From assembly GCF_000829395.1 (NCBI RefSeq), contig NZ_AP014680.1:2170001-2234000 (forward strand): DNA of 64,000 nt. Direction: 5' to 3'. The position numbers and the translations under genes are program-made. Below, in pieces: positions 34,598-49,863 of this stretch (position 1 is its first letter; each line of letters starts with the position of its first letter). The stretch is from Paucilactobacillus hokkaidonensis JCM 18461. GTDB lineage: Bacteria; Bacillota; Bacilli; Lactobacillales; Lactobacillaceae. The notes under the pieces were generated by a model that was given only the letters and a program-made list of their open reading frames with translations, did no database searches and was not told the origin of the DNA.

Positions 34598-34724
34598 AGT
34601 GCCAACTACCGCGATCAGAATCGTAGGCACAACGTAATAAGGATCAATACGATTCGAACTTTAATCGTGTTGGTCCTTATTTTGTTGTGCCTACGATTTT
34701 GCGGTAGTTGGCACGTTTCAAAAA
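34595..34724. repeat. Inverted-repeat element E7
   Basis: Starting in the stop codon (TAGAGTGCCAACTACCGC), the element pairs with GCGGTAGTTGGCACGTTTC at the far end. ATCGTAGGCACAAC pairs with GTTGTGCCTACGAT, and AATAAGGA with TCCTTATT. The stem is one of the longest in the window, with only small bulges. It separates the DUF2628-like gene from pyrE. Confidence 0.92.
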
Positions 34725-34784
34725 TAGCGTAAACAATCATGTCCAGATGGTTACACGTTTACTTAACTAAAAATAAAACACGCC

Positions 34785-35389
34785 TTACTGCCGCCATTTT
34801 CTCAATACTTCCAACTCACTCGCATCAACAAACTTTTCTGTTTTAGCTACCTCAATTAACGTGGTGTAGTTAGTAACTGTCTGAAACGACAATCCTGCAT
34901 CCGTAAAGTTTTTTTTGGCACTTTGTAATTGATAACTAAAAATTCCAGCAATCCCCAGTACTTGCGCTCCAGCAGTTTGGACTGCTTTAGCAGCCCCTAA
35001 AACACTTTGGCCAGTCGAAATTAAATCATCAATTACTACTACTTTTTGTTTTGAATTCAAAACTCCTTCAATCTGTTTTCCTTGCCCGTGATCTTTTGGC
35101 TTAGAACGGACATAAATCAACGGTAAATCAAGCTGTTCAGCAACCCAGGCAGCCTGTGGAATCCCGGCAGTGGCTGTTCCAGCAATTATTTGAGCTTCTG
35201 GATAGTTGTTTTTAATAATGTCCACCAATCCCGAACAAATTAATTTACGTACTTTTGGGTATGAAATGGTTAACCGATTATCACAATAAATAGGACTTTT
35301 AATCCCGCTCGCCCAAGTGAATGGCTCATTAGGACGTAACGTGACTGCTTTAATTTCCAGCAATGATTGTGCTACTGTTTGTGCGATCG

Positions 35390-35393
<4 letters not shown>
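34785..35393 (-). CDS. pyrE: Orotate phosphoribosyltransferase
   Basis: The 202-residue enzyme converts orotate and PRPP to OMP. The PRPP-binding motif VVVIDDLISTGQSVL (about residues 116-130) and the flexible-loop region YVRSKPKDHGQGKQIEG are visible. It is the last gene of the pyr operon and overlaps pyrF by four bases. Element E7 lies 60 bases beyond its stop. Expression should follow the PyrR attenuators at the front of the operon. Confidence 0.97.
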
Positions 35394-40218
<4,825 letters not shown>

Positions 40219-40226
<8 letters not shown>

Positions 40227-41319
40227 GGTTTACAGCCCTCCTTTGACGTTGGTAACTAACGATACTTTCCAAAAAATCATCAAACAAATGACTCGCATCA
40301 TGTGGACCTGGAGCAGCATCCGGGTGAAATTGAACTGAGAAGGCTGGGTATTGTTTATGTCGTAAACCTTCAATTGTTAAATCATTAATTTCTTGATGGG
40401 TCACCAATAAATCCGTTTGTTCTACCGATTTCGCTTCAACCGCATAACCATGATTTTGAGCGGTAAAATCGATTCGATTCGTTGCAATCTCCCTAACTGG
40501 GTGGTTAAAACCACGATGACCGAACTTCATTTTAAATGTGTCCGCACCATTGGCGAGCGCAAACAACTGGTGCCCCAAACAAATGCCAAACAACGGCACT
40601 TGGCGTTCAACCGTTTGAATCATTTCAATTGCGCCAGCAACATCTTTCGGATCGCCCGGCCCATTGCTTAACAACACCCCGTCCGGCTGATAATTTAACA
40701 CTTGTTGCGCACTGGCCGTCGCTGGTAAAACAATTACATTGCATTGACGTTTGGCTAATTCTCGTAAAATGCTATGTTTTAAGCCATAATCAACTACCAC
40801 AATTCGTAACCCTGTATTGGGATTTGGATAAGCATTTTTGGTAGTACTCATTGCTACTAAATTGTGGCTTGGATTACCCAGTTGCTTGCTTAGAAATTGT
40901 TGGGCCTCTTCGTTTGTATTGACCAAAGCGGCTCGCATTGCACCACTAGCTCTAATCTTTTTTGTAATTGATCTAGTATCCAATCCTGCAATTCCTGGAA
41001 TTTGAGCTTGTTGCAAAAATTCATCTAGGCTCATTTGATTACGCCAATTACTGGCCTTGCGGGCTAATTCATGGACCACCACGCCAGCAGTCGTTGGTGT
41101 AACAGATTCGTTGTCATCAAAGTTAATGCCATAGTTACCAATCAGTGGGTATGTAAACATTAGAATTTCGCCATTGTATGATTGATCGGTAATTGATTCT
41201 TGATAACCAGTCATACCAGTGTTAAATACTAGTTCGCCGACACCTGTGGTTTGGGCACCAAACGCTGTTCCTTCATACATAGTGCCATCAGATAATACTA
41301 AATACCTTGGTTTTGTCAT
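40219..41319 (-). CDS. carA: Carbamoyl-phosphate synthase, small (glutaminase) subunit
   Basis: The 366-residue protein hydrolyses glutamine and channels ammonia to CarB. The N-terminal domain contains [15 protein letters not shown] and [15 protein letters not shown]. The class I amidotransferase domain has the nucleophile Cys in FGICLGHQ (near 245) and the His of [12 protein letters not shown]. In most CarA proteins that motif is HPE; here the Glu of the triad is Asp, a conservative change. The gene starts three bases after pyrC and overlaps carB. Confidence 0.97.
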
Positions 41320-41322
41320 CTG

Positions 41323-42588
41323 TTATTTCCTCCGATACACAACTTGTCCATTGACAAGCGTTAGTACAGTCATGCCATATACTTGTTGGCCGATAAAAGG
41401 TGAGTTGTGACCCTTTGATAAAAATTGGCCGGCATCAATCGTGGCAGCATGCTCTAGGTCAAAAACGGCAACGTCTGCTGGATCGCCGATTTTTAATTGT
41501 CCTACATTGGTAAGTTTGAAAATTCGTTTCGCAGCACCACTCATCCATTCAATTAAATTCTCTAATGGCCAAATTCCAGTTTTGACAAACTTTGTATATA
41601 ACAGGGCAAAAGCTGTTTCAGATCCAACAATTCCATTTGGTGATTCTAACAATCCCAGTTGTTTCTCACGGTCAGTATGTGGAGCATGGTCCGTCGCAAT
41701 CAAATCGATGGTGCCATCCATCAGCCCCGCTACACACGCTAAGCGATCTTCCTGGCTTCGCAACGGTGGATTCATTTTGAACTGTGCGTTGTCTTCAACA
41801 ATATCCGTATCATCTAACAACAGATGATGTGGTGTAACTTCACAGGTCACATTGATCCCATTTGCTTTGGCAATTCGGATTAGCTCAATGCTTTCTTTGG
41901 TCGAAACATGGCAAACGTGGTAATGCACCCCGGTTGCTTGCGCTAGAACTAAGTTACGTGCAATTTGTGCAGTTTCACTGACATTATTTACGCCGGGAAC
42001 ACCTAACTTTTGTGCAGTTGGTCCAGCGTTAATCACCCCGGCGTTAGTTAAATTCATATCTTGGGCATGGTCACACAATGGCATGTGCAAGTGGGCTAAT
42101 TGCTGCATTGTTTCAAACATCACCCGCGCATTATCAATCCCTGATCCATCATCGCTAAACGCGAATGCTCCGGCATTTTTTAACTCGCCAAAGTTCACAC
42201 ACGCTTGTCCTTGCCGTTGCTTAGTAACCGGCGCATACTGTTTGATTTTAACCGCACCAGACTGGTTTAGTTTAATTTGTTGACTAAACTGTTGTGCATT
42301 ATCAGGGACTGGGTTTAAATTAGCCATTGCCCCGATTGTCGTAAATCCTCCGTGTGCAGCCGCGGAACTACCAGTTTTGATAGTTTCCTTATTCGTAAAA
42401 CCTGGTTCGCGCAAGTGCACATGAACATCAATTAATCCTGGTGTAATCAGTGCATGCTGTAAATCAATTATATTATCAGCAGTTGTAGCTTGGTTCAGAC
42501 TTTCAACCCGTCCATTTTCAATTAACACATTCAAATCCTGAAATTTTCCTGCCAAGTAGCCGAATCCATTTTTTAATAATAAGCTCAT
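41323..42588 (-). CDS. pyrC: Dihydroorotase
   Basis: The 421-residue amidohydrolase cyclises carbamoyl aspartate to dihydroorotate. Metal-binding motifs are DVHVHLREPG (near residues 54-63), the region VHYHVCHVST and IATDHAPHT with the catalytic Asp. This is the long class I dihydroorotase type of Gram-positives. AGGAGGTTTTAGC precedes the ATG. It lies 11 bases after pyrB and three bases before carA in the pyr operon. Confidence 0.97.
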   Translation of the reverse strand: MSLLLKNGFGYLAGKFQDLNVLIENGRVESLNQATTADNIIDLQHALITPGLIDVHVHLREPGFTNKETIKTGSSAAAHGGFTTIGAMANLNPVPDNAQQFSQQIKLNQSGAVKIKQYAPVTKQRQGQACVNFGELKNAGAFAFSDDGSGIDNARVMFETMQQLAHLHMPLCDHAQDMNLTNAGVINAGPTAQKLGVPGVNNVSETAQIARNLVLAQATGVHYHVCHVSTKESIELIRIAKANGINVTCEVTPHHLLLDDTDIVEDNAQFKMNPPLRSQEDRLACVAGLMDGTIDLIATDHAPHTDREKQLGLLESPNGIVGSETAFALLYTKFVKTGIWPLENLIEWMSGAAKRIFKLTNVGQLKIGDPADVAVFDLEHAATIDAGQFLSKGHNSPFIGQQVYGMTVLTLVNGQVVYRRK

Positions 42589-42599
42589 GCTAAAACCTC

Positions 42600-43529
42600 C
42601 TATAGCAGATTTTGAAACCGTAACAAGCGGCTGATAATTGCCATTCTGACGTAGACACCATTTTTCATTTGTGTAAATATCCGTGATTGCGGACTTTCAA
42701 CTAACTCATCATCAATTTCAACACCCCGATTGACTGGTGCCGGATGTAAAATAATTGCTTCCGGTTTCATTTGTTTAGCACGTTGTTTCGTTAATCCATA
42801 CTGTTGGCGGTATGCTTGTACATCGAACTGTGTATTCGCGCTACCGCTAATTCGTTCATGTTGCACTCGTAAAAGGTTGATAACATCCATTTGTGGTAAT
42901 AACTCATCAAAATCGCCGTATCGCCCATATTTTTCTAATGCTGGATCGAACCAGTCTTTTGGCCCTGAAAAATAAACCTGTGCACCTAATCGATAAAGCA
43001 TTTCTGCATTGGATCTTGCCACCCGTGAATGCGCAATGTCGCCGTTAATCAAAACCTTTAGATCATGAAAGCAGTGAAACTGTTCTAAAATTGTCATCAT
43101 ATCAAGTAAACATTGTGATGGATGCTGTCCTGATCCATCCCCCGCATTAATCAAACCAATGTTTAAATTATTATTTTGCGTTAATTGACGATAATAATCA
43201 GTTTCCGGATGTCGAATCACCGCTAAATTGACCCCGATTGATTCAACCGTCTTTAATGTGTCGTATAAACTTTCACCCTTACTAACTGAACTAGTAGCGC
43301 TATTAAAATCCAGTACTTGCATGCCTAATTTTTTTTCAGCCATTTGAAAACTCGTTTTGGTCCGGGTTGAATTTTCAAAAAACATGTTGATCGCATACGC
43401 CGGCTTTAACAATTGAACTTGCTTGCCTGCTTTGAATGCTTGAGCCTCATGAATTAAATCCAGTGCATCATCAGACTCTAATTGGTCAATGGTTAATAAA
43501 TTTGCTTGCATTCGTTCTGTCATCATCAT
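42600..43529 (-). CDS. pyrB: Aspartate carbamoyltransferase, catalytic subunit
   Basis: The 309-residue enzyme condenses carbamoyl phosphate and aspartate. The carbamoyl phosphate loop [12 protein letters not shown] (near residues 49-60) and [12 protein letters not shown] near the C-terminus are characteristic. No pyrI regulatory subunit is present, as in other Firmicutes. The ribosome binding site is AAAGGATG. Several ATG codons lie in tandem at the start (MMMTERM), so the exact N-terminus is uncertain by a few residues. The gene is preceded by a PyrR-controlled attenuator. Confidence 0.97.
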   Translation of the reverse strand: MMMTERMQANLLTIDQLESDDALDLIHEAQAFKAGKQVQLLKPAYAINMFFENSTRTKTSFQMAEKKLGMQVLDFNSATSSVSKGESLYDTLKTVESIGVNLAVIRHPETDYYRQLTQNNNLNIGLINAGDGSGQHPSQCLLDMMTILEQFHCFHDLKVLINGDIAHSRVARSNAEMLYRLGAQVYFSGPKDWFDPALEKYGRYGDFDELLPQMDVINLLRVQHERISGSANTQFDVQAYRQQYGLTKQRAKQMKPEAIILHPAPVNRGVEIDDELVESPQSRIFTQMKNGVYVRMAIISRLLRFQNLL

Positions 43530-43555
43530 AATTAAACATCCTTTCGATTTTGTTA

Positions 43556-43692
43556 CGAAAAAAGAGCGCTTGATTAATCATTCCCTGATTAATTAAGCGC
43601 TCTAGTGTTGTGTTGTAGACTCCTCGCGAAAACCTTACGAAGACTTTACTGCACCGTTTTGCTCTCTCAGGAAACAATTAAATGGTTCAGTT
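43556..43692 (-). promoter_or_regulatory. PyrR attenuator between pyrR and pyrB
   Basis: On the minus strand TTTCCTGAGAGAGC matches the PyrR-binding loop. It is followed by a terminator with arms AGAGCGCTTAATTAATCA and TGATTAATCAAGCGCTCT and a T-run (43556-43603). UMP-bound PyrR would favour the terminator and reduce pyrB-to-pyrE expression. Confidence 0.88.
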
Positions 43693-43696
43693 ACAA

Positions 43697-44350
<654 letters not shown>

Positions 44351-44360
44351 TATTGTGGTA

Positions 44361-44389
44361 AGTTTATTCGAAAGACAGCTGCATGTCAA
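44361..44389 (-). promoter_or_regulatory. Promoter of the pyr operon
   Basis: On the minus strand TTGACA (44384-44389) and TAAACT (44361-44366) are 17 bases apart, directly upstream of the first PyrR attenuator. Confidence 0.78.
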
Positions 44390-44430
44390 TACTAACGGCA
44401 AAAATAGTTCTATATGCCTGACCTAATTCT

Positions 44431-46854
44431 TTATTTTTCAGTAAAATCCATCTGCCCCATCCGACCTTTTAATCTTGTATAGTGAAGAATATTAAGCAGT
44501 GAGAATATCACAATCAGTACTAATAAAACGAGCATATCAAAGCTGGAACTGTCACCAATCATTATCGTTTGACGCAATCCTGAAACAACATAGCTCATTG
44601 GTAAGAACGGATGAATCCATTCAAAAAAATGATTACTGAGAACGATTGGATACGTCCCTGCTGAACCGCCAAGTTGGATTACAAGTAAAACCATCGCCAA
44701 GAATGCACCGGCCTTCCCAATTAATAAATTCAACCATGTAATTAAACTGACAAATGCTAGTGAAGTCAACACCAACATTACCCACGTCGCAAATAAGTGG
44801 ACCGGTGCAAGTCCATTGAACATGATTAACGCGCCAAACACAATCGTCGCATCAATCACAGCAAAACCGTCCATAATGACCGCCTTACTAAACCACCATG
44901 CCAACCCACTACGCGGTCGTTTACGAGGAGTATAAGCATCAAACATTAGGTTCAGTGCCAGTGCACCAACATATAACGAAACTCCAAGCATATATGGTGC
45001 CATTGAAGTCCCATTATTAGGAACACTATCAGCTTCCTTGTGATTCACCTTGACTGGTGTTGCAAAATCCTTAGACTGGTTTGCGTTAAAAGTTAACTTG
45101 GGTAGCGCACCCGAAGCACTCGCCAATTTATTGCTTAACTGATCACCACCCATTGCTAACTTTTGAGTTGCAGCTGCAAGTGTTTTACTGCCGATCCCAA
45201 GTTGATCCGCTCCACTCGCTAATTTTCCAATACTAGCAACTATTGTGTTGGCTCCGATTTGCAAGGTGCTCCCCTTACTATTCAGTTTAGTTACACCATT
45301 ATTTAGGGACGTTGCTCCACCTGATAAGGTTCCGAGTGCTGCAGCTAGCTTATTAACCTGTGGTAAAGCACTACTCATCCCTGAATTAAGCGTATTGGCT
45401 CCATTCGATAACTTCTGAGCTCCACTGCGTGCATTTGAAATTACAGCTGTTACAGTTTCGCTACCAGTCACGAGAGCTGTTCCAGAAGTCGCCAATTTAT
45501 TATTAGCAGTGGCTAACTGTGAAGCAGCACTAGTTGATCCGTCCAAGGATGTATTTAATTGACCAATATTAGTACTGGCACTAGCGGCACTATTAAGCTT
45601 ACTTAACGCAGTTTGTAGTTGTGCCAATAATGGGGTCAAAGTTTGGTTTTGCTTAGCATTACTATCGTTAACCTGTTGAGTTGCAACAGCTTGCATTTTT
45701 TTGGATTGTTCCGCTGTTAAATTAAGTTCCGTGGCCTCATTTGCAAGCGCAGAACTAACACCACTAGCTGTATTAGTTTGATTAGTTTGGATACTTTTCA
45801 AGGTAGTCTGAATAGAACTAATGAGCGCAGCAAGTTGCGTAAATTGAGCAGTTTCTGTACTACTAGTATTTATTTGTGTTTTAAGTTCATTAGAAAACTC
45901 ACTCAAATTATCAGAGAACTCTGTACTTTTAGTAGCAATCGTTGCACTGCTGTTTTGATATTCAGCTAATTTTTCAGTTAAAGTGCTGGCACCCGCTTGT
46001 AATTTAGTCATCCCACTCGTTGTTTCATCAAGTCCACCAGCCAATTGTGAGCTTCCTGATTGCAACTGACTGATTCCGGATCCTAGTGCTGGAGCAGCTT
46101 CGTTTACCTTACTCATACCACTAGCAAGTTGTGAACTACCTGATTGAACTTTACCAACTGCACCAACATAACTAGTAAGTCCAGCTCCAAATGCTTGACT
46201 ACCAGATTTAAGTTGGTCATTTCCGGAAACAAGTTTTTGCAAACTAGAATTAAACGTTTGGGTACCCGTATTAACTTGATTTTGGCCGCTTGCAATTTTT
46301 TTACTGCCAACCGAAGCCTGTTTAATACCACCTTCTAGTTTAGTAATAGATGATACCAAAACTTTGGCATAGGTACTTGAAACTTGTCCATCCAACTTAG
46401 TCTGAATGGCATTACCGGCCGATTCCGTCATTTTGCCAGCAGTCATATTATTGCCAGAACTGGTTTCTAGTTTTAATTTCATTGACTGCGGGTGTTTGCT
46501 TAAAACGGTCGTTGAATTTTTAGAAAATGTTTGTGGCACCGTGTAAATTGCAAAATATTTGCCCGCTTTCAGACCACTTTGAGCCTTCTTTTTGGTCACA
46601 TTCTTGAAATCTAATGAATCACTCTTGACTAAATTTTGAGTGAGCTCTTTACCAATATTGATGGTTTTCCCATTCATTTTTGCTGGTTGATCATTGTTCA
46701 CAATTGCAACCGGTAAGTCGTTTAATTTACCATACGGATTCCACATCGATGCAAGAAACGTACAAGCATAAATTGCTGGTATGAACATTAAAACAATCAA
46801 AACCACGACCATAAATTTATGTCGTTTTAAATACTTCAGTTCTTCTCTCAACAT
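44431..46854 (-). CDS. YhgE/Pip-family membrane protein
   Basis: The 807-residue protein starts with one membrane segment (about 12-35) and FLASMWNPYGKLNDLPVAIVNND, the hallmark of YhgE/Pip proteins. A large extracellular region (about 150-610) is rich in heptad-like repeats of the form LxSGxxxLxxG and is probably a coiled coil. Five or six membrane segments close the protein, as in ABC-2-like permeases. Family members include phage-infection protein Pip and the ESX/T7SS-associated EsaA-like proteins. The cellular role here is unknown; export or surface assembly is possible. The start is ATG 46854 with AAGGGG upstream. A TetR gene is divergent. Confidence 0.9.
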   Translation of the reverse strand: MLREELKYLKRHKFMVVVLIVLMFIPAIYACTFLASMWNPYGKLNDLPVAIVNNDQPAKMNGKTINIGKELTQNLVKSDSLDFKNVTKKKAQSGLKAGKYFAIYTVPQTFSKNSTTVLSKHPQSMKLKLETSSGNNMTAGKMTESAGNAIQTKLDGQVSSTYAKVLVSSITKLEGGIKQASVGSKKIASGQNQVNTGTQTFNSSLQKLVSGNDQLKSGSQAFGAGLTSYVGAVGKVQSGSSQLASGMSKVNEAAPALGSGISQLQSGSSQLAGGLDETTSGMTKLQAGASTLTEKLAEYQNSSATIATKSTEFSDNLSEFSNELKTQINTSSTETAQFTQLAALISSIQTTLKSIQTNQTNTASGVSSALANEATELNLTAEQSKKMQAVATQQVNDSNAKQNQTLTPLLAQLQTALSKLNSAASASTNIGQLNTSLDGSTSAASQLATANNKLATSGTALVTGSETVTAVISNARSGAQKLSNGANTLNSGMSSALPQVNKLAAALGTLSGGATSLNNGVTKLNSKGSTLQIGANTIVASIGKLASGADQLGIGSKTLAAATQKLAMGGDQLSNKLASASGALPKLTFNANQSKDFATPVKVNHKEADSVPNNGTSMAPYMLGVSLYVGALALNLMFDAYTPRKRPRSGLAWWFSKAVIMDGFAVIDATIVFGALIMFNGLAPVHLFATWVMLVLTSLAFVSLITWLNLLIGKAGAFLAMVLLVIQLGGSAGTYPIVLSNHFFEWIHPFLPMSYVVSGLRQTIMIGDSSSFDMLVLLVLIVIFSLLNILHYTRLKGRMGQMDFTEK

Positions 46855-46889
46855 TAAATTATCCCCTTGCCATTCGAAAATCATTTGTT

Positions 46890-46964
46890 AATTTACAATT
46901 TACCGGTAAAGATGGCAACCCAATAAATGCCAACCTGGGGTTTAAACCACACATGTGGTAAAAT
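46890..46964. promoter_or_regulatory. Divergent promoter/operator region of YhgE and TetR genes
   Basis: For YhgE, minus-strand TTGCCA (46913-46918) and TAAATT (46890-46895) are 17 bases apart. For the TetR gene only a -10-like TAAAAT (46959-46964) is clear. The inverted repeat ACCAC-ACAT-GTGGT (46946-46959) overlaps the latter and is a candidate TetR operator. Confidence 0.45.
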
Positions 46965-47005
46965 TGGGGCCTAAATAATTAATTTTCATAAAGGAGTCGA
47001 TCCTA

Positions 47006-47623
47006 ATGGACAAAAGAATCAAACGAACTCATGATGCCATCAAAACAACATTTGAAGAATTAGTCTTGGAAGATTCTGGGAAAAAAATTACCGTGTCCCT
47101 ATTAGCCCAGCGCGCTAACATTAATCGAAAAACGTTCTATTTACACTACGATGATATTGAAGATCTTAAAAATTCTTACGTCGATGAAATTAGTGATAAT
47201 TTGGTCAATGCTTTGGCCAAGCACTCAATCAGTAACTATATTGCCAATCGTGGTTTACTTTTAGATATCTTTGCCAACTTTTTTATTGATAATCGGCAAT
47301 TCTATAGTTTTGTTTTAACTAACGATAATTACAGTTCAATTGCTAGATTGGTTCAGCGAAAAGTAAGCGCTACAATGGCAAATTATTTGCAAAAATATAG
47401 CCATTGCTCTAAAAATGATGCAATTATGATTACCACTTTTATCACCACAAACATGATTACAATGCTGCAACTCCACTTAACTGGAGTAACTGATTCGTCG
47501 CGTAAAAACACGCGTGAATGGATTGTATGCTTAACTATTGAAGGACTCCAAGGCTTGGGCTTTGAGATTCCTAAAAATAATTGGCACAGCCCAACTCCTT
47601 TTAGCCCAGCAAAAAAGGGATAG
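47006..47623 (+). CDS. TetR-family regulator divergent from YhgE/Pip
   Basis: The 205-residue protein has an N-terminal helix-turn-helix (ITVSLLAQRANINRKTFYLHYDD, about residues 28-50) typical of TetR regulators found next to YhgE/Pip genes. The remaining part is helical with no recognisable ligand motif. It probably represses the divergent membrane protein gene. AAAGGAGTCG lies upstream of the ATG. Its stop codon lies within the left arm of the terminator at 47614-47656. Confidence 0.9.
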   Translation: MDKRIKRTHDAIKTTFEELVLEDSGKKITVSLLAQRANINRKTFYLHYDDIEDLKNSYVDEISDNLVNALAKHSISNYIANRGLLLDIFANFFIDNRQFYSFVLTNDNYSSIARLVQRKVSATMANYLQKYSHCSKNDAIMITTFITTNMITMLQLHLTGVTDSSRKNTREWIVCLTIEGLQGLGFEIPKNNWHSPTPFSPAKKG

Positions 47624-47656
47624 CACCAGCAAAAAAATTATGCTGTGCATCCCTTT
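47614..47656. terminator. Terminator between the TetR gene and the reductase gene
   Basis: AAAGGGATAGCAC pairs with GTGCATCCCTTT (one mismatch) around an A-rich loop. It serves the convergent genes and includes the TetR stop codon. Confidence 0.72.
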
Positions 47657-47669
47657 CGTACTAAACCAA

Positions 47670-48626
47670 TTATTCTCTATATTGGCGAGTATTCTCCGCT
47701 AAATGAACCAAATTACGCAAAAAATCATGCGTTGAAGCTTCATAATTATACTGCTTCCCCAGTTCATAAATATAACCATTAATGTAATCCACTTCAGTAT
47801 CACGATTCTTACTCATATCCTGATACATTGATGGATAGTGCAATGGATTCGTGTCACGACTAACATGTTCAATCGTATCCCATTCTTGTTGACGAGTATT
47901 TAATAATGTAATTCCAGCCCGTTCGCAAACATCAAATGCTTCATTAATTAACTGTTTACCTAATTTTTCAGCACCCGGGTAAGCGATAAACTGACCCATT
48001 TGGATTCCAAATAATGTACAAATAGTGTTAATGACAGAATTGAAAATAACCTTAGCCAATAAGGTTCCTAAAAAGTTCGTTGTTAACGTTGGATTTAGAT
48101 TTGCTTTTTGGAAATCCGCCACAATTTGATGCGTGGTTTCATCTGGTTTTTCCGTTTGATTAGCCAGGTTCATTGATCCAGCACCTGAAGCACCAATAAA
48201 ATCAACATCTCCAGCCTTATTCAATACAGTTCCAATTAAGGCTGTACCACCAATCACTTTTTGCGGTTCAAAATATTGATTAAGCTTTTCAATGTGGCCC
48301 ATTCCGTTCATTCCGGTGACAGCATACTGATTTGGTTTAAAGAAATGCGCACTGCGCTGCAATAAATCTGCCAGCAACATTTGTTTAGTAAAGACAACAT
48401 AGACATCAGGATTACCAGTATATTCTTCTGGTGTATAAATGTTAATTGGCACTAAATGGCGCTCATTCCCATCGCGGGAAACATAAATGCCTTTTTGCTG
48501 TTTGACCGTGGTCACTTGGGGTTCCCATGTATCAACAAAATCAACTTCAAATCCTGCCTCTTGCAACAAGACACCATAGCGTAGGCCCATTGCACCTGAA
48601 CCTAACACTGTATATTTCAAAGCCAT
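47670..48626 (-). CDS. 2-dehydropantoate 2-reductase family oxidoreductase
   Basis: The 318-residue protein has an N-terminal NADP fold (LGSGAMGLRYGVLL), FTKQMLL with the position of the usual Lys, and the C-terminal ApbA domain with LLAKVIFNSVINTICTLFG containing the conserved Lys and Asn. Ketopantoate reduction in CoA synthesis is the textbook activity. Lactic acid bacteria also use PanE-like enzymes as 2-hydroxyacid dehydrogenases for keto acids from amino acids. Lying six bases after an aminotransferase gene, it may reduce the keto acid that enzyme forms. This is inference from context; panB, panC and panD are not nearby. Confidence 0.85.
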   Translation of the reverse strand: MALKYTVLGSGAMGLRYGVLLQEAGFEVDFVDTWEPQVTTVKQQKGIYVSRDGNERHLVPINIYTPEEYTGNPDVYVVFTKQMLLADLLQRSAHFFKPNQYAVTGMNGMGHIEKLNQYFEPQKVIGGTALIGTVLNKAGDVDFIGASGAGSMNLANQTEKPDETTHQIVADFQKANLNPTLTTNFLGTLLAKVIFNSVINTICTLFGIQMGQFIAYPGAEKLGKQLINEAFDVCERAGITLLNTRQQEWDTIEHVSRDTNPLHYPSMYQDMSKNRDTEVDYINGYIYELGKQYNYEASTHDFLRNLVHLAENTRQYRE

Positions 48627-48632
48627 TTATCA

Positions 48633-49823
48633 TTACTCCTTTACTTGATCAAAAATATGTAACTTATCAATGCGTTCAACCGCTTCGACTAAGCGTTCTG
48701 GTTCAATTAACAAACCGATCCGGACATATCCTTCGCCTTGCTCACCAAAACCATTACCAGGGGCAACTGCTACACCGGCCTCATTTAGTAACAAATCAGC
48801 GAATGATGCACTAGTGTATCCTGTCGGAACTGGCATCCAAACGTAAAAGGCCCCACCAGGATTGATTGAACGCCAACCAATTTTTTCGGCAGCTCCAACA
48901 AATGCATTCCTGCGCGTTTCATAACGTTCAACAATCTTGCTGATTTCACTATCACGTTGATGATCCTTTAAAGCATCAATTCCAGCTTGTTGCAATGCTG
49001 GAAAAACACTCACGAATAAATGATCCTGAATCAGATTAATCGCCTCAATGATATCTGGATTACCGACAGCAAACGCAATCCGCCACCCAGCCATGTTAAA
49101 CGTTTTGGAGTAAGTATAAAATTCGATTCCAACTTCTTTTGCTCCTGGAGTTTCCATGAAACTAATTGGTGCTTTTCCGTCAAATCCGATGGCGCCATAT
49201 GCAAAATCACTGATCACACCAACATGGTACTGTTTGGCCCAATCAACAAGTTTTTCATAAAACTCATGGGTTGCAGTTGCTCCAGTTGGATTATTAGGAT
49301 AGTTCAAATATATTAATTTAGCTTTTTTGGCAACATCTGCTGGGATTGCATCTAAATCAGGTAAAAAGTTGTTCTCTTCTTTTAATGGAAAAGTTTCAAA
49401 ATTAGCCTGGCCCAAAGCAGCTCCGGAAAGATAATCTGGATAACCAGGATCAGGCAATAGGAATGTGTCGCCAGGATTCATCAATGCCCAGGGTAACTCT
49501 ACTAGACCAATTTTAGATCCTCCTAGAATTGCAACTTCTTTTTCCGGATCAAATGATGCCCCGTATTTTTCTAAATAAAAATCACTGGCTGCTTTTTTCA
49601 AAGCTGGTAATCCACGAAAGAGCGAGTACTTATGATTTTCAGGCTTGGCTACTTTTTCTTGCGTACTTTTGACAATGTAATCTGGGGTTGGCTTATCTGG
49701 ATTACCTTGTCCCAAATTAATCACGTCTACCCCTGATGCTGCTTTTTTGTTAACTTTGGCAACCAAATTAGCAAAAAACTGTTTCGGTAATCCTTGTAGT
49801 AATTCTGACTCTGGAAATTCCAT
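48633..49823 (-). CDS. Class I/II pyridoxal-phosphate aminotransferase (MtnE/PatA-like)
   Basis: The 396-residue fold-type I enzyme shows INLGQGNPDKPTPDYI, LPDPGYPDYL, the PLP-binding NYPNNPTGA and DFAYGAI, and the Schiff-base Lys in TYSKTFNMAGWRI. It resembles the Bacillus MtnE (YkrV) group that transaminates 4-methylthio-2-oxobutyrate with glutamine. The preceding gene encodes an omega-amidase-like hydrolase, a pairing known from methionine salvage. A role in methionine or aromatic/branched-chain amino acid metabolism is inferred. AAGGAAGAGT precedes the ATG. Confidence 0.88.
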   Translation of the reverse strand: MEFPESELLQGLPKQFFANLVAKVNKKAASGVDVINLGQGNPDKPTPDYIVKSTQEKVAKPENHKYSLFRGLPALKKAASDFYLEKYGASFDPEKEVAILGGSKIGLVELPWALMNPGDTFLLPDPGYPDYLSGAALGQANFETFPLKEENNFLPDLDAIPADVAKKAKLIYLNYPNNPTGATATHEFYEKLVDWAKQYHVGVISDFAYGAIGFDGKAPISFMETPGAKEVGIEFYTYSKTFNMAGWRIAFAVGNPDIIEAINLIQDHLFVSVFPALQQAGIDALKDHQRDSEISKIVERYETRRNAFVGAAEKIGWRSINPGGAFYVWMPVPTGYTSASFADLLLNEAGVAVAPGNGFGEQGEGYVRIGLLIEPERLVEAVERIDKLHIFDQVKE

Positions 49824-49863
49824 AGTTTACTCTTCCTTCCGTAATATGTTACACAGCGATGTT